Positions 51,915 through 61,261 are shown, counted from the stretch's first letter. The stretch is 64,000 nucleotides of DNA from Lachnoclostridium sp. Marseille-P6806 (GCF_900625025.1 NZ_LR130581.1:1-64000), one strand, 5' to 3'. Made by a program: numbers and translations. Notes: generated from the letters alone by a model not told the origin.

Positions 51915-52532
51915 TCATTTTTTCTTCCCGTAGCGGAGCGGTTCCGCGACCGTATGATTGAAAAAGGAAATCAGCGGCCCCATGAAGAACGCCGTGATGA
52001 TCGTTCCGAGGCCGAACGTCGCGCCGAGGAGCCCCCCGATCACGACGCAGATCAGATCCGTCGCGATCCGGATATACTTGAATTTCCACTTCGGCACCCG
52101 CTCGTCAATGGTCACGGCGACCGCGTCGTAGGTCGAAATTCCCATATCCGCCGTCATGTAGAGAGCCGACGCAAAGCACATGATCACGACCGCTGTGAAG
52201 AGCGCCGCCAGCCTCAGCGCAAAGCCCGGATTCGGGTGGAGCCGGTCAAGACACCATTCCATAAATTCCGCAAGATATCCGATAAGGAACAGATTGATCA
52301 CTGTCCCCAGACCAATCTTGCGCCGGTTCACAAAAAAAATCACGACCAGCATCACCGCGTTCAGAATCGCGTAAAACGTTCCGAAGCCGATCGGCGTCAG
52401 TCCCCAGACGCCGTGCGCAAACACCTGAAAGGGGTCAAGCCCCAGATCGGAGTAGCTGAAAATACCGACGGAAAGCCCGGCAACCGATACGCCCAGCACC
52501 GTCATAAGAATTCTTCTGTGAAGCTCTTTCAT
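51915..52532 (-). CDS. YczE/YitT-like membrane protein
   Basis: 205 aa with five or six hydrophobic segments and conserved GLDPFQVFAHGVWG and DMGISTYDAVAV blocks that mark the YczE/YyaS/YitT family. Function of this family is not known. Nine bases downstream of the iron alcohol dehydrogenase stop, hence the same transcript. Confidence 0.85.
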   Translation of the reverse strand: MKELHRRILMTVLGVSVAGLSVGIFSYSDLGLDPFQVFAHGVWGLTPIGFGTFYAILNAVMLVVIFFVNRRKIGLGTVINLFLIGYLAEFMEWCLDRLHPNPGFALRLAALFTAVVIMCFASALYMTADMGISTYDAVAVTIDERVPKWKFKYIRIATDLICVVIGGLLGATFGLGTIITAFFMGPLISFFNHTVAEPLRYGKKK

Positions 52533-52541
52533 GATTCCCCC

Positions 52542-53654
52542 TCAGCGTCCCCAGTATGCGATTCGCCGCAGCGTCTCACGGCTCACGGCAAACGGCGCTT
52601 TTTTCAGCTTCGCCGTGTTCTCCATGGCGGTATCCACAGCATGCTCGAGAATGCTCTCCGGAAGCTTCCCGCCGCCGCACAGCAGCTCATAGCAGCGCTG
52701 CCAGTCGACGAGATCCGCAAAGCCCGCCGTCTCGAGAAGATAGCGCCTCAGCTCCTCCGGCCCCTCCGCGAGATATCCCGCCTGAAAGTATCCGATGGCC
52801 GCGCCGTGCGCCATATGCTCGGAATAAGTGATCGGATAGGACAGCGCATGCGGCAGAGAGGTGCCGGACTGTGCGATCGCCATGCCGGCGAACATGGATG
52901 CGCGCATCAGATTCGTATAGTCCTCCGCCGTGTAAAGCCGCTTTCCGTCTCCGGACTTCGCCGCGCGGAGCAGCAGCTCCCGGCTCCGGCTCCACACTTT
53001 CAGCCCGGCATCGGCGCACATCCGCGCGGCATCGCTCACATCGGCGTTGAGGCAGCTCTCCCAGAGATGTCCCAACGCATCCACCGCGGTGTTGCGGATA
53101 ACCGTCTCCGGCGCGACCGCCAGATATTTCCCGTCAACCAGAGCCGTATCGCAGAAGATCCGGTGCGGAATCGCCGCCTTTGTCTGCTGATCATGGAGCG
53201 TAAGGACGCTGGCCGCCGTCACCTCGGAGCCGGTCCCGCAGGTCGTGGGAATCAGCACGAGCGGCAGGCGGTGACGCCCGTTTTTCAGCTCTCCGTGAAA
53301 AAGAAAATCTGCCGGTTCCTCCGGATACGCAAGCATCAGCGCAATCGCCTTTGCCGCGTCGAGAGGCGAGCCGCCGCCGATGCCGATCACGCAGTCCGCT
53401 CCCTCCGCAAGGCCGAAATCCCGCGCCCGCATCACCGTCTCCACCGACGGATTCTCCTCTATGGCATCGAACAGCACATGCTCCGTGCCGCAGGCTTTCA
53501 GCGCAGCGCACACATCATCATACGAGCCGTTCGCCCGGGCGGAATGACGCCCCGTGACGACGAGCGCGCGCCTGCCCGCTCCGGCAAACACCTCCGCATG
53601 CCGCCGCACACAGTCCGCTTCATCATATACCTGTACCGGCATGTAAAACTGCAT
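52542..53654 (-). CDS. Iron-containing alcohol dehydrogenase
   Basis: 370 aa, group III Fe-ADH. NAD-binding GIGGGSPLDAAKAIAL and metal ligands in AVDALGHLWES, TSLPHALSYPITYSEHMAHG (two histidines). It reduces aldehydes or oxidises alcohols with NAD(P)H. Start ATG 53654 after GGAGGATCC. It precedes the YczE-like gene. Substrate unknown. Confidence 0.92.
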   Translation of the reverse strand: MQFYMPVQVYDEADCVRRHAEVFAGAGRRALVVTGRHSARANGSYDDVCAALKACGTEHVLFDAIEENPSVETVMRARDFGLAEGADCVIGIGGGSPLDAAKAIALMLAYPEEPADFLFHGELKNGRHRLPLVLIPTTCGTGSEVTAASVLTLHDQQTKAAIPHRIFCDTALVDGKYLAVAPETVIRNTAVDALGHLWESCLNADVSDAARMCADAGLKVWSRSRELLLRAAKSGDGKRLYTAEDYTNLMRASMFAGMAIAQSGTSLPHALSYPITYSEHMAHGAAIGYFQAGYLAEGPEELRRYLLETAGFADLVDWQRCYELLCGGGKLPESILEHAVDTAMENTAKLKKAPFAVSRETLRRIAYWGR

Positions 53655-53837
53655 GGATCCTCCTTTGCTCCGAAGCCGGGCGCTGCCGCAGCGGAGTTCT
53701 GTTCCCTGTTGTCGGACAAAAACAGACGCCTCGGGTCAGCACACCCGGAGCGCCCATATCCATATTACCAACTAATCTGATACATTCAATAACGAATGTT
53801 GCGTTGCCGCGAAAAAACTGCCCTGCCGGCTCTCTGC

Positions 53838-54968
53838 TCACGCATCCTGCCATGTATCCTCGGCAATCTCGCGCACCAGAGCGACTTTCTTCCACTGCTC
53901 CTCCTCGGTGAGCCGGTTCCCGATCTCGCAGGAGGCAAAGCCGCACTGCGGACTGAGGCAGAGCCGTTCCAGAGGAAGATATTCTGCAGCCTCAAAGATC
54001 CGCTTCTTCACCGCATAGCGGTCCTCGAGCTTCGGCGATTTGGTCGTGACAAGGCCCAGAACAACGGTCTTGCCCTCCGCAACCTCGGCGAGCGGTTCAA
54101 AGCCCCCGGAACGGGCGTCGTCAAATTCCAGATAGAACGCGTCGACATTCTCCCGCGCAAACAGAAATTTTGCGACGTCATTATAAGCGCCCTGCGCCGC
54201 CCATGTGGAATGAAAATTGCCGCGGCACACATGCGTGTTGATCGCCAGATCCGCCGGCTTTCCCTCGATCGCAAGATTATTGATCTCGAGATACTGCTGC
54301 TTGAGTCTCTCGAGCCCGGCGTCGTCGGTATCAAAAAAGCGCTTGGCGAGCGGATCGACAAAGAGTCCCCACGAGCAGTCGTCAAACTGAAGTGTCCGGC
54401 AGCCCGCCTCGTAGATCTGCCGGATAAAGCTGCGGTAGCCCGCGGCGATGTCCGCGATCAGCTCGTCAAAATCCGGGTAAAACTGCCGGCTGTGCTCCGC
54501 GGCAAAGGGCATCGTGAACTGCTCGAGAAACTGCGCCGGCGCGGGGATCGTGAGCTTTGCGGCCGTCCTTTCGTCCGTCAGGGAATTGACAAAGCGAAAA
54601 TGCTCGATAAAGGGATGATGCTCCGCCAGAGAAAGCCTGCCGGTCAGATAGGTATCATCGATCTTTGCCGTCTCGCCGTGAAAGGGGAGCCCTGTCTCCG
54701 TCGGCCGGTGTCCGACGCCCTCAAAGCCCCACATGAAATCCAGATGCCATGTCGCCCGGCGGAATTCGCCGTCCGTAATAGTCTTCAGGCCCGCCGCTTT
54801 CTCCTTGTCCACCAGATCGCGAATCGCCGCGTCCTCAGCCTCTTTCAGCTCCCCGGCGCCGATCCGTCCGGCCTCAAAATCAGCCCGCGCTTTCTTCAGC
54901 GCCTCCGGGCGGAGAAAGCTTCCCACCACATCATAGCGCGACGGAGATGTTATCGTCCCTGTACTCAT
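53838..54968 (-). CDS. MetE-like (short) cobalamin-independent methionine synthase
   Basis: 376 aa, equal to the catalytic C-terminal half of MetE, as in YxjG/YxjH proteins. Zinc ligands appear in AINTHVCRGN (His and Cys) and SPQCGFASCE (Cys), with ITDGEFRR and QFDDCSW blocks for substrate. These enzymes transfer a methyl group to homocysteine, from methylated corrinoid-like or other donors rather than folate polyglutamate. Start follows GAGGAGGATTGG. Divergent from a LysR gene, with a MET-box-like dyad between, so control by methionine supply is likely. Confidence 0.9.
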   Translation of the reverse strand: MSTGTITSPSRYDVVGSFLRPEALKKARADFEAGRIGAGELKEAEDAAIRDLVDKEKAAGLKTITDGEFRRATWHLDFMWGFEGVGHRPTETGLPFHGETAKIDDTYLTGRLSLAEHHPFIEHFRFVNSLTDERTAAKLTIPAPAQFLEQFTMPFAAEHSRQFYPDFDELIADIAAGYRSFIRQIYEAGCRTLQFDDCSWGLFVDPLAKRFFDTDDAGLERLKQQYLEINNLAIEGKPADLAINTHVCRGNFHSTWAAQGAYNDVAKFLFARENVDAFYLEFDDARSGGFEPLAEVAEGKTVVLGLVTTKSPKLEDRYAVKKRIFEAAEYLPLERLCLSPQCGFASCEIGNRLTEEEQWKKVALVREIAEDTWQDA

Positions 54969-55087
54969 CCAATCCTCCTCTGCCGGACACACTGCGTCCG
55001 GCTGCATGCTTTGTAAAGTCATTGACACGCTTTTCGAAATCGTTTACATGAATTGTAGCCGTTACAAAACATTTTGCAAAATACATA

Positions 55088-55134
55088 AAAATGTTATTCT
55101 GTAATAGTTTCAGGCTATCACAAAATAACATTTT
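55088..55134. promoter_or_regulatory. Concentric dyads with a MET-box-like core (LysR operator)
   Basis: AAAATGTTATT (55088-55098) and AATAACATTTT (55124-55134) are perfect 11-bp inverted arms; at the same centre lies ATAGTTTCAGGCTAT (55104-55118), close to the TATAGTTT-n-AAACTATA box of MtaR/MetR regulators and with the T-N11-A form of LysR sites. It stands between the divergent metE-like and lysR genes. Confidence 0.75.
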
Positions 55135-55174
55135 CATCACCAATCAAACCGCTTCACGATAAAAGGAGGCCCCT

Positions 55175-56122
55175 ATGACACTCCAGCAGCTCCGCTACAT
55201 CGTCGCCATCACCGAGACCCGCAGCATCACTGCTGCCGCGGCAAGACTCTTCGTCAGCCAGCCCAGCCTCACAAATGCCGTCCGTCATCTGGAAGAGGAA
55301 ATGAACCTCTCTCTCTTTGTCCGAAGCAGCCGCGGCGTCGAGCCCAGCTCTGAGGGAAAGACTTTTCTCTCCTACGCGCGGCAGGTTCTCGAGCAGGCCA
55401 ATCTTCTCGAGGAAAAATACAAGAACACGCAGCGGCAGAGCCCGCGCTTCTCCGTCTCGTGCCAGCACTATTCCTTTGCTGTCGAGGCGTTCGTCGACGT
55501 CATCCGCCGCTTCGACGCCTCCGACTACGATTTCACACTGCGGGAAACGCAGACCCATGAGATCATCGAGGATGTGAGCCGCCTGACCAGCGAAATCGGT
55601 GTCCTCTATCTCTCGTCCCGGAACGAAGAGATCATCCGCAAGCTCCTCCACCGGAACCGGCTCCGCTTCCAGCTTCTCTTTGAGGCGAAGCCCCACGTCT
55701 TTCTCCGGCGCGGACACCCGCTCGCCGGACGGGAGCAGATCCGGCTCGAGGAGCTGCAGTCGTACCCGTATTTCTCGTTCGAGCAGGGCGAATACAATTC
55801 GTTTTATTTTTCGGAGGAAATTCTGAGCGCAGCGGACAGTCCCAAAAACATCAAGGTACGCGACCGGGCCACCCTGTTCAGCCTCCTCATCGGTCTCGAC
55901 GGCTATACCGTGAGCTCCGGCGTCATCAGCGAAACGCTGGACGGCTCCGGCATCATCGCCCGCCCCCTCGTCTCGGACGAAATCATGCGCATCGGCGCCG
56001 TGACCCAGAAAGATATGATACTCTCCCGCTACGGCAAGTGCTATCTCGAGGCGCTCCACGAACACATCAAAAATCCGGCTGCTCCCCCTCTGACCGGGAA
56101 ACAGCCGGATCCTGCCATATAA
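55175..56122 (+). CDS. LysR-family regulator, probable MtaR/CmbR-like methionine regulator
   Basis: 315 aa. N-terminal winged helix (RYIVAITETRSITAAAARLFVSQPSLTNAVRHLEEEM) and the periplasmic-binding-like co-inducer domain. ATG follows AAAAGGAGGCC. The gene is divergent from the MetE-like synthase, and the operator between them resembles known methionine boxes, so a role in methionine or sulfur control is inferred from context. Confidence 0.85.
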   Translation: MTLQQLRYIVAITETRSITAAAARLFVSQPSLTNAVRHLEEEMNLSLFVRSSRGVEPSSEGKTFLSYARQVLEQANLLEEKYKNTQRQSPRFSVSCQHYSFAVEAFVDVIRRFDASDYDFTLRETQTHEIIEDVSRLTSEIGVLYLSSRNEEIIRKLLHRNRLRFQLLFEAKPHVFLRRGHPLAGREQIRLEELQSYPYFSFEQGEYNSFYFSEEILSAADSPKNIKVRDRATLFSLLIGLDGYTVSSGVISETLDGSGIIARPLVSDEIMRIGAVTQKDMILSRYGKCYLEALHEHIKNPAAPPLTGKQPDPAI

Positions 56123-56172
56123 CGGCGCATGTCTGCCCGCAGGCTCTGAAAAATCATCGCCGCCGTCTGCGG

Positions 56173-56247
56173 ATTCACTTTACGCACCTGCGGATCAGCT
56201 CCACAAGCCTTGTCAGCTCATCGATTCTCTTCTGTATCGTAGGTCTC
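56173..56247 (-). CDS. Possible 24-aa peptide downstream of flavodoxin
   Basis: GTG 56247 encodes MRPTIQKRIDELTRLVELIR then RCVK and a stop. The sequence is a perfectly amphipathic basic helix. GGGGTG precedes the start. It lies 30 bases behind the flavodoxin stop on the same strand. No family recognised; a chance frame cannot be excluded. Confidence 0.3.
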
Positions 56248-56277
56248 ACAGAATCACCCCGCTTCCCGAAGCGCTGC

Positions 56278-56700
56278 TTATGCCAGCGCTTCCCCGAGGG
56301 CTCTGCACTCCGCCTTTGCCGCGTCGTCCGGTTCATTCTGGCAGGTCACGCTGTCGCAGCAAAGCGCCGCGCCAGCGCTCTGGCAGCGGGCTTCCCAGTC
56401 GAGCATCCACGCCCCGCCGCCCCAGCCCCATGAGCCGAACAGGGCGATCTTCTTTCCGGAGAGCTGTCCCTCCACCGAGGAGAACATCGGTTCAAACTCC
56501 GTCTCCTCCAGAACCTCCGCACCCATCGAAGGGCAGCCGAACGCGATCGCATCATAGTTCGACACATCGCCCGCAGAGAACTCCGCCGGCCCGAGGACCG
56601 TGACCTCGGCGCCCTTTGCCCGCGCTCCCTCTGCAACCGCATCCGCCATCGCTGCGGTGTTGCCGGTGCCGCTCCAAAAAACCACTGCTACCTTGCTCAT
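56278..56700 (-). CDS. Flavodoxin
   Basis: 140 aa. FMN phosphate loop WSGTGNTAAMADAV near the start and the aromatic loops SWGWGGGAW. It replaces ferredoxin as a low-potential electron carrier, typically when iron is short. The gene follows a DUF3793 gene with a 130-base gap, a pairing that is common in Clostridia and usually iron-regulated. Confidence 0.93.
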   Translation of the reverse strand: MSKVAVVFWSGTGNTAAMADAVAEGARAKGAEVTVLGPAEFSAGDVSNYDAIAFGCPSMGAEVLEETEFEPMFSSVEGQLSGKKIALFGSWGWGGGAWMLDWEARCQSAGAALCCDSVTCQNEPDDAAKAECRALGEALA

Positions 56701-56832
56701 TGTAATCTCCCTCTTTCTGTATGTACTTACTGTCCTGCCGTTGTCTGTTGCCGCTGCCCGCTGCTGTTGCCTGCGTTTTCCGCCGATTCCGGTCCCCGCG
56801 GGTTCGTGATCACCGCTCCGCAGAGTGTCTGT

Positions 56833-57384
56833 TCAGATCCGCACGGCCAGATCCCGGAGGCATCTGCCGGCCGCGAGGCTCTGCCGGTAGCATTCGGTAC
56901 AGCGGCGGTACTCCGCAAAGCAGCGCGCCGCGCGGTTCACATCGCCGTACACCTTCCAGTAGCCGGTCAGCTTGCAGCCCTCCTGCGGACTGCGGATAAA
57001 GCCCTCCACGTCCTCCGGCGGATAGCCGAGAAAAAGTCCGATCTCATGCGGAAATTCTTCCGATTCCCGAACACGGCCGATCATTTCTTTCACCAGCTGC
57101 TCCGCATTCCCGCCCCGGTAGCCGCGCGCCCGCAGCATGCCGCTCGCCTGCGCGTCTCCGAAATCTCTTTGCAGAAGAGCCGGGCGGTACATATACAGAA
57201 GCACGCGTCCGCGTCTTGCACGGACCGGCACCACGCGGAGCCCCACCGGCCCCAGCATCCGGTTAAGCCGCCGGAGCTCTCCGGCGAGACGCTTTGCGCC
57301 TTTGTACTCTGCGGAAAAAAGATTTGCGGATTTCAGGCCCGCCAGCGTCGGCGAACAATGCTCGATCAGGAATTGCTCGGACAT
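56833..57384 (-). CDS. DUF3793 family protein
   Basis: 183 aa. The C-terminal block HEIGLFLGYPPEDVEGFIRS and TGYWKVYGDVNRA is the DUF3793 signature; the N-terminal part RFLIEHCSPTLAGLKSANLF also fits. Function unknown, but the family is often found with flavodoxin and iron-uptake genes, as here. Start just downstream of a GGTTAG-N6-CTAACC dyad. Confidence 0.88.
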   Translation of the reverse strand: MSEQFLIEHCSPTLAGLKSANLFSAEYKGAKRLAGELRRLNRMLGPVGLRVVPVRARRGRVLLYMYRPALLQRDFGDAQASGMLRARGYRGGNAEQLVKEMIGRVRESEEFPHEIGLFLGYPPEDVEGFIRSPQEGCKLTGYWKVYGDVNRAARCFAEYRRCTECYRQSLAAGRCLRDLAVRI

Positions 57385-57402
57385 CGCTGTTATACTCCAA
57401 TC

Positions 57403-57420
57403 GGTTAGATTTAACTAACC
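57403..57420. promoter_or_regulatory. GGTTAG-N6-CTAACC dyad upstream of DUF3793
   Basis: Perfect six-base arms at 57403-57408 and 57415-57420; half-site GATTGGTTAG occurs again near 57513. The arms resemble DtxR/IdeR sites (TTAGGTTAG-like), so iron control of DUF3793-flavodoxin is plausible. The rest of the 260-base gap to the ZIP gene holds a GGCGCTG/CAGCGCC hairpin (57437-57452) and two copies of CCAAATTC-GG, but no gene. Confidence 0.55.
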
Positions 57421-57644
57421 AATCGCCCGGAAATAAGGCGCTGGACAGCGCCTCCATTCCGTTTTGACCAAATTCCGGGTTGGCCAAATTCTGGTTTGAG
57501 CGAACTCTGTTTCGATTGGTTAGTCTTGTATAACTATTCACAGTTTAGAGCATCCCTTCCGATTTGTAAAGAGGCCGACTCGAATTTTTCTTTCGGCAAC
57601 GCAATCTGTCTTTCCGCGACAGCTCCCCGCCGCGTCTTTTCTTT

Positions 57645-58439
57645 TCATCCCAGCGCTACATCGAGGATCATCATGAGCACAAAGCCGACTGAAAACGCAA
57701 GCGTGCCGATATTCGAGTGCTCCCCCTCCGACATCTCGGGAATCAGCTCCTCGACAACGACATACATCATGGCACCCGCCGCAAAGGCCAGAAGATACGG
57801 CAAAACCGGCACGACAGCGGCCGAGGCCAGCACGGTCAGAGCAGTCGCCGCAGGCTCCACCGCACCGGACAGCATGCCGTAAAAAAAAGTTTTCTTCCTC
57901 GGCATCCCCTCGGCAAGAAGCGGCGTCGAGACGATGGCGCCCTCCGGAAAGTTCTGAATCGCGATTCCGACAGAGAGAGCCAGAGCCGCGGCCAGACTGA
58001 CCGTCGCCTCCCCGGCAATCCACCCCGCAAAGACGACGCCGACCGCCATTCCCTCCGGAATGTTATGGAGCGTGACGGCAAGAATCAGCTTCGTCGTCTG
58101 ACTGAGGGGACTGCGCGGCCCCTCCGCATGGTGATCCATGTGCATATGCGGTGTGACAACATCGAGGAGCAGAAGAAAACCGGTACCCGCAAGATACCCT
58201 ACTGCCGCGGGAAGAAACGCCAGCTTTCCAAGCGCCTCAGAGCTGCTGATCGCCGGCTGCAGAAGACTCCAGAAAGAGGCCGCCACCATAACGCCCGCCG
58301 CAAAGCCGCCAAGGCCCTTTCGCAGCGCCGCTGACATCTCCGCTTTCATAAAAAACACAAGCGCCGCGCCGAATGTTGTTCCAAAAAACGGGATCAAGGC
58401 TCCCGCTGTCAGTTGTAAAAGCATACGATGATACCCCAT
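57645..58439 (-). CDS. ZIP family metal transporter
   Basis: 264 aa with about eight hydrophobic helices. The ZIP signature HNIPEGMAVGVVFAGW carries the metal-binding His and Glu, and QNFPEGAIVS the second site; a His-rich loop DVVTPHMHMDHHAEG lies between helices 3 and 4. It imports zinc, iron or related divalent metals. Monocistronic. Confidence 0.92.
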   Translation of the reverse strand: MGYHRMLLQLTAGALIPFFGTTFGAALVFFMKAEMSAALRKGLGGFAAGVMVAASFWSLLQPAISSSEALGKLAFLPAAVGYLAGTGFLLLLDVVTPHMHMDHHAEGPRSPLSQTTKLILAVTLHNIPEGMAVGVVFAGWIAGEATVSLAAALALSVGIAIQNFPEGAIVSTPLLAEGMPRKKTFFYGMLSGAVEPAATALTVLASAAVVPVLPYLLAFAAGAMMYVVVEELIPEMSEGEHSNIGTLAFSVGFVLMMILDVALG

Positions 58440-58542
58440 TCCCGGTAAAAAACACCCGCCGGCCTTTTCACCTGAACGGCCAAAGCCCGGAAGAGCGCTT
58501 TACAAAGCGTTCCGATGCAGGATGTGCACAAAACCTGCCTGT

Positions 58543-59049
58543 TTACGCATTTTTTCCATGACATTTCTTGTACTTTTTGCCGCTGCCGCAGGGGCAGGGA
58601 TCGTTGGGATAGACTTTCTTTTCCTTTACGACCGTGCCGGACTTCTTCTGCTCGAGATAGAGCTCTTTACGCTTTTCCTCCGGGAAAATGCTGTTCCATT
58701 CCTCCAGCCCGTACAGCCAGTCCGCGCCGGCCGCCACCATGTTCTTATAGAGCTTCTCCGTGTTGAACGCGAGGGAGACCTCCGTGTTCTCGTCCATGGT
58801 CTCAATCGGATTTTCCGTCTCGAGTGAATCGTTGATCCCGTCCAGAAAGCCGACCATATATTCCAGAGAAAGGCCGTACTTTTCCGCAAGACCGCTGACC
58901 GTCCCCTTTACCTCCGTATCGGGCTCCTTAAGGAGCTCGGCGTACACATCGCGCTCCTTTTTGAAATAGTCTGCCCAGAGTCTCTGCAGATCACCCTTAT
59001 TCGCCTTTTCGTTATACGCCTTGTTTCTCCAGTCCTGAAGAATTCCCAT
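58543..59049 (-). CDS. SEC-C metal-binding motif protein
   Basis: 168 aa. The C-terminal [20 protein letters not shown] is the zinc-binding SEC-C motif known from the SecA tail. The helical rest ([20 protein letters not shown]) has no known function. It starts [15 protein letters not shown] and is followed after 56 bases by thrS downstream on the same strand... thrS lies upstream, so this gene may be read through from it only if the terminator is weak. Confidence 0.88.
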   Translation of the reverse strand: MGILQDWRNKAYNEKANKGDLQRLWADYFKKERDVYAELLKEPDTEVKGTVSGLAEKYGLSLEYMVGFLDGINDSLETENPIETMDENTEVSLAFNTEKLYKNMVAAGADWLYGLEEWNSIFPEEKRKELYLEQKKSGTVVKEKKVYPNDPCPCGSGKKYKKCHGKNA

Positions 59050-59105
59050 AATCCCTGTCTCCTTGCTTCTGTTATGGCCTGTGTTACCGCGGTGTCATAT
59101 CGGCG

Positions 59106-60884
59106 TCATACGCCGAGCTCCATCTCACGATCCGCGATCTGCCGCAGCACCGCGTCCCGGAACGCCTCTGTCGTCATGGTCTTTGATTCGCCGGTATCAC
59201 GGTTCCGTACGGTCACCGTACCCTCCTCAACCTCTTTCTGGCCGATGACCAGCATATACGGCACACGGTCGACCTGCTGCGCCTCGCGGATCTTGTAGCC
59301 GATCTTCTCGGAGCGGTCGTCGAGCTTCACGCGGATGCCCGCGGCTTTCAGCTCATCATAGAGCTTTCCCGCATAGTCCAGACTCTTGTCGGAAACCGGC
59401 AGAATCTTCGCCTGCACCGGGGCAAGCCACAACGGGAATTTGCCACCGAGATGCTCGATGAGAATGCCCATGAAGCGCTCGACCGAGCCGAACACGACGC
59501 GGTGAATCATGACCGGCGTGTGAAGCTCGCCGTCCGCCCCCACATACTTCGCATCGAAGTTCCGGGGGAGCTGGAAATCAAGCTGGATTGTGCCGCACTG
59601 CCACTCTCTGCCGAGGCAGTCGCGGAGGTGAAAGTCGATCTTCGGGCCGTAGAAAGCGCCGTCGCCCTCGTTGACGATATAGTCCAGTCCGAGCTTTTCG
59701 AGCGCGTGGCGCAGACCGTTCGTCGCGTTCTCCCACTCCTCGTCGGAGCCCATGTGATCCTCCGGCATGGTGGACAGCTCCACATAATAGGTAAAGCCGA
59801 ATTTATGATAGACCTCATTGATGATGCGGGAGATGTTCCCGATCTCCTGCTCGACCTGCTCCAGCGAGAGCAGCGTATGCGCATCGTCCTGATGGAAGCA
59901 GCGGACGCGCATAAGGCCATGCAGCTCGCCGGACTTCTCATAGCGGTGCACAAGACCGACCTCGGCATAGCGCAGCGGCAGCTCCTTGTAGGAGCGCGGG
60001 CGCTGCTTGTACACCAGCATCGCGCCGGGGCAGTTCATCGGCTTGATGCAGAAGAGCTGATCGTCGATGCTCGAGGTGAACATGTTGTCCTTGTAATGTC
60101 CCCAGTGACCGGAGGTGACCCAGAGGGACTGATCCAGCATAATCGGCGTCTCGATCTGGTGATAGTCCTCTCTGGTGTGAATTTCCCGCCAGTAGGACAT
60201 CAGCTCGTTGCGTACAATCATGCCGTTCGGAAGAATAAACGGAAAACCGGGCCCCTCGTCCATGAACGCAAAGAGCTCCATCTCCCTGCCGATCCGGCGG
60301 TGATCGCGCTTTGCCGCCTCCTCGATCATCTTCTCATACTCTTCCAGTTCCTCTTTCGAGGCAAAGGCCGTCCCCGAGATACGGGTCAGCATTTTGTTGT
60401 TCTGATCCGCCCTCCAATACGCGCCCGACTGTCCCGTGACGCGGAACGCCTTGAGCGCCTTGGTATAAGTCAGGTGCGGGCCGGTGCACATGTCGATGTA
60501 ATCGCCCTGCTGGAAAAAGCTGATGCGGGCATCCTCCGGAAGATCGCCGATATGCTCCGCCTTGTAGTCCTGTCCGCGCTCCTGCATGAACTTTACCGCC
60601 TCAGCGCGGGGAAGCTCAAAGGTCTTGAACGGAAGATTCTCTTTCACGATCTTCCGCATCTCGTCCTCAATCCGCCGGAGGTCGGCGTCGGTCAGCTTCG
60701 CTTCCCCCAGATCCATATCATAATAGAAGCCTTTCTCCGTCGCGGGGCCGAACGCGAACTTCGCCTGCGGATAAAGGCGCTGCACCGCCTGCGCCATGAT
60801 ATGCGCGGCGCTGTGGCGGATCACATGGAGCTCGTCCTGCACGGGGCACTCCTCCACTCTGCCGTCATTGTACAAAATCTTCAT
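59106..60884 (-). CDS. thrS: Threonyl-tRNA synthetase (TGS-less form)
   Basis: 592 aa. Editing domain with HSAAHIMAQAV and class II catalytic core with CIKPMNCPGAM (zinc cysteine), motif 2 RCFHQDDAH, motif 3 and the C-terminal anticodon-binding domain (KLDDRSEKIGYKIREAQQ). The usual N-terminal TGS domain is nearly absent: the protein starts MKILYNDGRVEECPVQDE and enters the editing domain at residue 17. ATG follows AGGAGG. Preceded by a T-box leader and a good promoter. Confidence 0.97.
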   Translation of the reverse strand: MKILYNDGRVEECPVQDELHVIRHSAAHIMAQAVQRLYPQAKFAFGPATEKGFYYDMDLGEAKLTDADLRRIEDEMRKIVKENLPFKTFELPRAEAVKFMQERGQDYKAEHIGDLPEDARISFFQQGDYIDMCTGPHLTYTKALKAFRVTGQSGAYWRADQNNKMLTRISGTAFASKEELEEYEKMIEEAAKRDHRRIGREMELFAFMDEGPGFPFILPNGMIVRNELMSYWREIHTREDYHQIETPIMLDQSLWVTSGHWGHYKDNMFTSSIDDQLFCIKPMNCPGAMLVYKQRPRSYKELPLRYAEVGLVHRYEKSGELHGLMRVRCFHQDDAHTLLSLEQVEQEIGNISRIINEVYHKFGFTYYVELSTMPEDHMGSDEEWENATNGLRHALEKLGLDYIVNEGDGAFYGPKIDFHLRDCLGREWQCGTIQLDFQLPRNFDAKYVGADGELHTPVMIHRVVFGSVERFMGILIEHLGGKFPLWLAPVQAKILPVSDKSLDYAGKLYDELKAAGIRVKLDDRSEKIGYKIREAQQVDRVPYMLVIGQKEVEEGTVTVRNRDTGESKTMTTEAFRDAVLRQIADREMELGV

Positions 60885-61010
60885 ACTGCGATACCTCCTG
60901 CTCCGGCTTCCGCTTGCGAACGCGGAAGCCATCGTTCATAATAAGTAAATGATTCGGCATTCGCCAGGCGGACATGCAAGCATGTCCATTTGGCTCATTG
61001 CTCACGGAAA

Positions 61011-61255
61011 TAAAAGAAACACCCGCGAACAACGAAAGTTGCCCAAGGGTGCTGATCATTCGCACGGTTCCACCTTGACTTTTCACTCATGCCCCGTTAA
61101 CGCCGGAATACGGTGATGCTTGCTGTCTCGCATCACAGCTCGGGAGGGGTGCACAGCGCCGCGGTCTGTCCGGTAATTGCAGCCGTTCCCGAAAAGGGGA
61201 GCGATACCGGATCTCTGCTTCAGATCATGAGCGGACTGTGTTCTCCGTCATTGCT
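61011..61255 (-). ncRNA. T-box leader of thrS
   Basis: Minus strand. The T-box sequence AGGTGGAACCGTGCG (61075-61061) is followed by a terminator hairpin with stem CACCC/GGGTG and a T-rich tail (61051-61011). Transcription would start near 61255 from the promoter at 61262-61290. Such leaders are opened by uncharged tRNA, here tRNA-Thr, so thrS is induced by threonine starvation. I could not fix the specifier codon by eye. Confidence 0.9.
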
Positions 61256-61261
61256 GACTAG

